Positions 57,616 to 64,000 of a DNA stretch of 64,000 bases are shown piece after piece (position 1 is the stretch's first letter; each line of letters begins with the position of its first letter). A program made the position numbers and the translations under genes. Origin of the DNA: Silene latifolia (lineage: Eukaryota; Streptophyta; Magnoliopsida; Caryophyllales; Caryophyllaceae); the NCBI RefSeq assembly GCF_048544455.1, contig NC_133537.1:72077634-72141633 (forward strand), in the 5' to 3' direction. Under the pieces are notes generated by a model. The model worked only from the letters and a program-made list of their open reading frames with translations, did no database searches and was not told the DNA's origin.

Positions 57616-60600
57616 ATGGCGACGCCGATGACGGGGTTAGGGCACAGGGAAGCTGGAGGAGGAGGAGGAATTGCGATAATGGCGGGAACGCCGGTTAACG
57701 CTGTTGATCCTTCGCCTTCTACGGCGATAACTTGTGTCAAGAATTCTGCACTTAAATCGCCTATTTTGATCTTTTTGATCTTTCATAAGGCTATTAAATC
57801 CGAGCTTGAAGGTCTTCATCGTGACGCTGTCGATTTTGCAACCAATCATCGTAGTGATATTGCTCCTTTGCTTCGCCGTTATCACTTTTTACGCTCTATT
57901 TATCGACATCATTGCAATGCTGAAGATGAGGTTTTCTTTCTGTTTTTGCTTCTTTTTTTTGGCATTATTTTGGAATTTAGCTGTTCATTTCGGTTATGAT
58001 TGGTGATTTTGGAACCTAGTGTAGGTTGTTGATTACCGGTAGCTGTTACTGCGGTTGTTGTGTTGTGATAATTGCCTGATAATTTAGAGAAACTTGTCAT
58101 CTTAGCGTATCGTCTTGTTGCTACGTTTATGTGGATGCAACCTTACATTTGTTTAGTTGATGTCAGATAATTCATATTCTTATGAAAGTGTTTTCAGTTA
58201 CGAATTTAATGGTGCAAATTTCATAATTTTTCTCAAAACACGTTATATAAAGTTGGAAGTTAAAGGCTTACCTCGAACGACAAAAACGACTTACCATAGG
58301 AAAGAGAGGGACTGAGGGAGTCCTAGGTATGTTGTAGCAACGTGAATGTGAAAGGTTGTAGCATTGCTCTTCCTACATATGATAATGTCTGAGTTGAGAC
58401 ACTAGTTTTTGCAAGGGTTCAAACATTTATTTGGCAGCGGATTGAGGTACTACATAATTATGTTGTCCGTTGTATGTAATTTAGCATATGCATCCTTGTG
58501 GTTGAGGTTAGGTGGACATCGGAATGACGTCAAGTGTAGTAAACAGTTAAAACCTTGGGAAAAGTGAAACGTTACTCTTAGAAAAGATGCACTTACGGAT
58601 TTCCTTTGTTTGTGTATAGGAGTAATAATTAGGAATCGGCAAAAAGTAAGACTTCCCTTTTCCTATATTTTGGCGCCACGATAATAATTGAAAAAGAAAA
58701 GAGAGGGGGGTGGGGTGGGGTTGCTAATTTATCATCCGCACTTAATACATTTAATATATGTAGTTCCTTACATTATTCGAGTATCTGAAAGCAAAAATGT
58801 GGGTTCATCTGTTTCCGACCTACAAATCCCCTGTTTTGAAAAAAAATGTTCTGATGATTGTGGCTTGAAGCTAAAGTTGGGTATCTTAAGTGTTCTGTAA
58901 AATTCTTGATCGGATTCTTTCGACAGTGAGGAACTATATTCAGATGCATGATATGGTATGCAGTAATTGTACTTTGAAGCCGCACTAATATGACAAAAGA
59001 CGTATTAAGGAAAGGGATGTAAATAGTTGTGGATCTTATCATAAATTTCTTTGTACACATGAGATTTTTCACTTCGTATCAAGTGGCCAAATGTTTTGGC
59101 ATCTATGCTTTATTTAAGACATTGAAGAGATTTTCATTATCCCTTTAGTAATATTAAAGTATTTCTTTCTGATAGTTGAACCAACTCAACCAAAACCTTA
59201 AGGTGATGGTTGAGGCCGAACTATTATAAATATTCCTATTACGCTCCCTCACTCAAATGCCCATTGGGCTTGAAGAGTGGTTGGTTGTGCACCGGCTCCC
59301 CCGTACCGTGTGCTGGAATTCCACTTCGAGTTTTTGAGGAGTTTTGAGGTTGCCAGGATTTGAACCCGTGACCTTCGGTCACACTGGCTCTGATACCATG
59401 ATAAATATTCCTATTACTTTCCTTATGCACTTTATTTATTTTCTTTTGTGTGTTCGCGACAACGTGGACACTTTGACACTGTTGCAAGGTCAGGATGTTG
59501 GCATCTTAAAATTGATAATGCGTGAAACGAGTGTGGAAAAAAAGTGTTGGAAGGAAGAAAAGGTCTTTTTGTGAAGAAAGTTTCTTCGTTTCAAACTGGT
59601 TTTGGTTACTCATTTGGGAAGTAAAAGTTACATCCGATGGGATTAAAGAGAGGCTGTGCAGTACACTAATCCAAGCCAACGTTATTAAATATTTGGATTA
59701 CAGAATGAAGTACAAATGTTGTATCAAGATTAAGAAAGTTCCATAACTTGTATGGAATATTTTTTTTTACTGCCGCTACATTTACACTGCATGTTTTTAT
59801 GTTAACTTGCTCACCATTAGACAAGTTTCATGTTTTACTATTATTAAACTGTTTACTTGTTTAGGTTATTATCAATATTCAGCTAATGAACTGTGTGGAT
59901 AAGATTGACGAACTACCCAAAAAATTTCTGTTAATTCTTTGTTTATTTTGTCTATGCTTCCTTCTTTTGTTTAGCAAAATATTAATTTGTGATTGATGAT
60001 TATATATCAGCACTTTTATGTTAATTTCTCGAGCATCTGTGTTTACTGGTTATCATTGTTGAAAGTTATTCATAACAGATTGATTTGATCATTAACTTTA
60101 CGATCCATAACGGGACCCGTTCTCTTTGCAAATCGCCTCTCAATTCGCAAATGAGGAAATATCTTAATTTAATGTCCAGGATCTCATGACTACTATATTG
60201 ATTGCCTCTTAACTCTCCTCTGTGGCTCTGTCTCCCTCTCTTTGTTTTTTTGTCACTAGATTCACCGAAGCCGTGTGCCTTTATGTGATATTGAATTCTA
60301 GTTCATGTCTAGTATTGTTCAAACTCCATTGTGATTATCAATAAATGTAATGTTGCTTATTAAGATCATCTGTAAAGATTGGAGTACACGTATCTGCGAG
60401 TTCCATATTGGTCCCCTCTAACTCTCTAACTTCACGCATCGTTCTTCTTAACATGCATTAGAAGTCTGTTAAGATGCCCCCATTCGGGGTTAAGAAAGTA
60501 TTGTTTGAAAGAAAATCGTTTGTCAAGTACTTCATTCATTATGTAAAATCTCAAAACAGAACATCTATAGTGTTTCAAGAAAATAGTTTGTCCTCAGGTT

Positions 60601-61747
60601 TGTCGCAATTGTTTTTGAAAACTACAGGTCATCTTTCCAGCGCTTGATATTCGTGTGAAAAATGTGGCTAGAACTTATTCTCTGGAACATGAAGGAGAAA
60701 GTGTTCTGTTTGATGAATTGTTTGAGCTTTTGACAAGAGATGTGCATAGAGAAGAAAGCTACAGACGAGAGTTAGCTTCTCGAACAGGGGCCCTCCAAAC
60801 ATCTATTAGCCAGCACATGTCCAAGGAGGAAGAGCAGGTGATTGTTTTTATTATTGTTGGATCTTGTGCAATTAAGTTTCATCAATGAAACCATTAGTCA
60901 AGCAAAAGTAAAACATAAACTTTCCCATGATAAAACATGGCATGATAATTGGAATATGTTGATGTTGTGATTTAAGTTGAGCTAAATGGATGATGTGTGA
61001 CTGGATACTTCTGATGTTATATGATTAACTGAACACCTGATGTTGTGCTAGTGATGGGAGGATTCATCATTCTCTATTGATTGTTGACTTTTACTCACTA
61101 TCATTCCAATGTTTGTTCTTCAAAAATTGCAGGTATTTCCATTGCTTATTGAAAAGTTCTCTTTCGAGGAGCAAGCATCACTAGTATGGCGGTTCCTCTG
61201 CAGTATACCTGTTAATATGATGGTGGAGTTTCTCCCATGGCTTTCTTCTTCTGTCTCCACTGATGAAAGCCAGGATATGCATAAATGCCTGCGCAAAATC
61301 ATTCCAAATGAAACTCTTCTTCATCAAGTAAGATTCTAACTGCTTTGTGGGCTTTGCTTGAATAGATTGTTTATTGATATCATTTTTCTATATGGAGGTT
61401 ATTTTCGACTGGATGGATGGACCAACATTAAGTGAAGGTGGTTCCACACTGTTGTATAACCTTGAGTCTACAGCCTGCAAATCAGTGGCTCAAACCAATG
61501 GGGCATCTTGTGCTTGTGAAGCTCCACAGGCTGGAAAAAGAAAACATGATGAGCTGAGCAGTTCTGCTGTAGATTCAGATCTCAGTTGCCCAATAGATGA
61601 GATTTTGCACTGGCATAAGGCGATTAAGCATGAACTTACTGAAATAGCAGAAGCTGCTAGAAACATACAGTTAAATGCGGAGTTTTCTGATTTGTCTGGG
61701 TTTAATGAGAGGCTACATTTTATTGCAGAAGTATGTATCTTTCACAG
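57616..61747 (+). CDS. BTS: BRUTUS/HRZ-like hemerythrin-RING E3 ligase, 5' part
   Basis: Exons 57616-57930, 60628-60837, 61133-61327 and 61398-61747 have GT-AG borders, in phase 0, 0, 0 and 2. They give 356 codons and continue beyond the window. Family members are about 1200 residues: three N-terminal hemerythrin domains bind iron, and C-terminal CHY, CTCHY and RING zinc fingers plus a rubredoxin-like end give nuclear ubiquitin ligase activity against iron-response bHLH factors. Here hemerythrin domain 1 spans about residues 47-205, with H57, H68, the HHCNAEDE motif at 98-105, EHEGE at 125-129 and QHMSKEEEQ at 167-175. Domain 2 begins at about 305 ([10 protein letters not shown]313 and H318). 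The ATG is the first in frame, and MATPMTGL matches the family start. No frameshift or stop: the gene looks functional. Gene symbol by family resemblance; it could be a BTS-LIKE paralogue. Confidence 0.9.
58170..58330. mobile_element. Stowaway-like MITE remnant in intron 1
   Basis: Its interior (TTATGAAAGTGTTTTCAGTT, AATTTAATGGTGCAAATTTC, then TTAAAGGCTTACCTCGAACG) parallels the MITE at 38419. The right end GGACTGAGGGAGT resembles the terminal repeat. The left end is not clear. Confidence 0.5.
59243..59400 (-). mobile_element. tRNA-derived SINE in intron 1
   Basis: A 158-base insertion is flanked by a perfect 17-base duplication, ATAAATATTCCTATTAC (59226-59242 and 59401-59417). On the minus strand it begins CATGGTATCAGAGCC and has box B GGGTTCAAATCC about 45 bases in. 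The body contains CGAAGTGGAATTCCAGCACA. No poly-A tail: the end is GAGTGAGGGAGC. Confidence 0.85.
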
Positions 61748-64000
61748 GTATGCCCCTGTGTTTTATTTGGTTCTACTTTCTCTGTTCTGTCAAAGAAAAA
61801 ATGCTTTACACGCCTGTACATAGTTATATATTGATTACTCTATGCTAATGTTCGGTTGCTTGCACTAATAAATCATAGTAGCTTGCTTACAACCTTCAAA
61901 TTAGCCAATTGCACAATCTTGTGCGCTTGTGCCCTTTCTCTCCCTTTATTTTAGCTCATTAAATCAACTTTCTTTTATATATGGAGTGGTTGGTTTTGAC
62001 ATGGCTCTGTATGTATTGATAGGGGAGTTATTGTCTTTGAGGCCATTTCCTAAGAATAGGTGGTCTTGCTAGATGTCTTATCTGGATTAGTTTTTGTTTT
62101 GTATTGTTTTTACTCTGAACGTCTGTCAAATCATGATCGAGAGGAGCAGAAGCATGTGAAAGCCTGAGGAAAAAATAGTCATATGGTGGTTCTCTTAGAA
62201 ATAAAATGGCCCTGATTGTTGAGGTGTATTGTGCCTTATAAGCAATCAGTTACTTCTGGTTTGAATATCCACGAATCTATGAATTTAATTTTGTCTTTTG
62301 TAGTAATACAACTTGTTTAACCTTGTCATTTGTACTAAATAATAGTTGGTCTTGCAGAATGACTTTTGCGCCTTTTTTGTATTGCGTTTCTTTTTTTTTT
62401 TTAAAAAAAAGAATTCTGAACTCGTGTCAAAGCAAGACTTGCTAGGGTGGAAAGCATGAGAAAAAAGTAGTGTGCTGTTTTTTTCCCTCTGTCTCTTTTA
62501 TTTCATCGTGAACTGAATAAATGTTGTAATACCCTGATTACATGAGGTGACTCTCATCGCCATCATTTTTAGATTATGGGTGCACGGATTTTCGTTCCCA
62601 AGGTGAAAAACAATTACAAAAACGTATTGGTGTTTCAACTCCTACTTAATTCTTCTTCCAATGTGAAGAGCATTTATGAATCTCGGGGAGAGTGTGAATC
62701 ATTATATGCAATTCTAGTCATACTTTCATTATGAAATCATTTTAAACACTAAAAAACCTCTTTGTGTCAACCAATGGGTAAGGCTGCATGTATCTAACCC
62801 TCTTACCTGACATTCAGTGGTGGATCTTGGATAATTTTTTGAGGAGAGCCATGGATAAGCTAACAATTACGGAGTATATATAGAGTATAATTGTAATATT
62901 GATAGCCAGATTACCTGTAGTACCTATTTCTACTTTTATTTTCTTTATTACAAAGTCTTGTGCTTTTGGAGTATGATATGAAATAAATAATGACTAAACA
63001 AACTGACTTTGAATCTTTCTATATTGAAGTACTATCATTCGGTGGAACACCGACATAATTCTAATAATGGGTCATTTAGATGCAATATCGTTGTCTTGTT
63101 ATCATATTAGTAAGTGGGTATATGTGTTTTACTTTCCTACTCGCGCATTATGTTATGTTAATGCTATTAACATGATTAAGACATCTGCCCCTAAATATAT
63201 TTAAACATACTGAGTATTAATTAAGATGTTTTTTTTTAAGACACAAGCTTATATTTTAAATATATTATATTGCATTTACTTTTAATATATGTCTAATCTA
63301 TTATCCGCGGTGAGTGGTGTAAGCATATTGTCTATTTTTAAAACAATGAGAATGAAGTTTGTAAAATTGAAAGGGAAGGAATAAAAGTGACCAAAAAATT
63401 GTAAAAGAATTCACTAATCAATCCTTATTACAAGGCGAGTTCTTTGTTGTTTATAGTCTCCTAAGAATTTGATAAGCGCAGCTTCTGTTCTTATTGAGCT
63501 TTCCCTTTGTGGAAATATCGGAGGGGCCAGAAATTATAAAAGAATCCAATCGGGTTGAGGGTGCAGGGGACTTGCCTCTGCCCAAGCAATAGAAGATCCG
63601 CCGTTGCCAGCGTTTGTGGGAGCCTTTGAGGTAGTGGGAAATGTTGGGGGTATGGGGAGACAAGGAGCAAACGGATGTCTTGTTTCTTGCATGTATTTTG
63701 CGAATATTGAACTTTGTTATAGAGTGTGAACTTTTCCATCTTCGAATATAGTCTATGGGGATCCTCGCAATGTAATGGCTTTTGATCATCTCAGTGATGA
63801 AGGATCCATGTAAAGTCATAAACATTCCCGTTCCTTCTAGAATGTGTAGTTGCTTCCATAGTCTAATCGGAATGAAACTCAATATTTCACTCATGAAGAG
63901 GCTGTCTCTATATGGGATTCTATCCGTTCCCCTTCCAGAGGACCACTTCAGCTGTCTCTTACAAGTTACAAGTCAAATATTAATTTTGTTAACATATTGA
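61748..64000 (+). other. Start of intron 4 of the BRUTUS-like gene
   Basis: The donor is GTATGC at 61748. The next expected exon (continuing domain 2 after VCIFH) is not found before the window ends, so the intron exceeds 2.2 kb. 62755-62825 contains GGGTAAGGCTGCATGTATCT, a phrase common in plant SINE-type repeats. An unrecognised open frame lies at 63451-63894. Confidence 0.65.
63451..63894 (-). other. Unrecognised 147-codon open frame in intron 4
   Basis: Starts MSEILSFIPIRLWKQLHILE and ends KNRSCAYQILRRL. It is basic and has no domain I recognise. Base composition here is more balanced than the surrounding A/T-rich intron, which suggests an insertion. It could be a transposon fragment or chance. 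Confidence 0.2.

Larger units (their letters stand above)
57931..60627 (+). other. Intron 1 of the BRUTUS-like gene
   Basis: A 2.7-kb intron with a GTTTTC donor and CTACAG acceptor. It holds a Stowaway-like remnant (58170-58330) and a SINE (59243-59400). No other gene is seen in it. Confidence 0.8.

Noticed and set aside
63451..63894. Independent intronic gene in the BRUTUS-like gene
   Set aside because: No recognisable domain, leader or conserved start, so it is kept only as an unassigned open frame.

Overview
This is a window of a plant (dicot) nuclear chromosome. The evidence is spliceosomal GT-AG introns in a BRUTUS-type hemerythrin gene, chromodomain and Tat-type Ty3/gypsy retrotransposons, Ty1/copia elements, plant LINEs with an RNase H tail, Stowaway-like and hAT-like MITEs, and captured plant gene pieces (beta-amylase, AKT-type potassium channel). 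The Tat element carries an antisense gene between pol and its 3' end, which recalls Retand/Ogre-type elements. Together with the overall repeat style this suggests Caryophyllales (Silene-like), but that placement is inference only.

Layout. (1) 1-14112: a large minus-strand Tat-lineage Ty3/gypsy element. Its 5' LTR (about 11713-14112), tRNA primer site, gag, protease, RT, two RNase H regions and integrase are present, and a plus-strand (antisense) gene with its own TATA box lies at 2007-3660. Its 3' LTR is not seen and probably lies before base 1. (2) It sits inside the gag of a plus-strand Tekay-like chromovirus (14113-19767) that ends in a full 3' LTR. (3) 19768-34470: two near-identical minus-strand copia bodies in tandem sharing one LTR. 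That shared LTR holds a 5'-truncated LINE with a long target-site duplication, and the outer copia LTR shows the matching empty site. A second, partial copy of the same LINE abuts the chromovirus LTR, which allows an ordered history to be read. (4) 34471-38090: remains of another minus-strand chromovirus, split by a 1.78-kb solo LTR with a perfect 5-bp duplication. (5) 38092-41665: tandem duplication, MITEs and low-complexity DNA. (6) 41766-55187: three consecutive elements separated by (TA)n runs. The first two are giant imperfect foldbacks whose arms contain about 21-bp minisatellites in inverted orientation. The third is a Pack-MULE-like element with about 60-bp terminal inverted repeats, carrying fragments of beta-amylase and a potassium channel, a LINE tail, a dispersed 21-bp repeat and two facing tRNA-like sequences. 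(7) 55188-57250: small MITEs, two with good 8-bp target duplications. (8) 57251-64000: the one clearly functional host gene, the 5' part (four exons, 356 codons) of a BRUTUS/HRZ-like iron-sensing E3 ligase gene, with a SINE and a MITE remnant in intron 1. It runs off the right edge.

All retroelement coding regions are broken by frameshifts or stops, so the region is mostly an archive of transposition next to one host gene. The most unusual part is the (TA)n-linked run of foldback and minisatellite elements at 41.8-55.2 kb.
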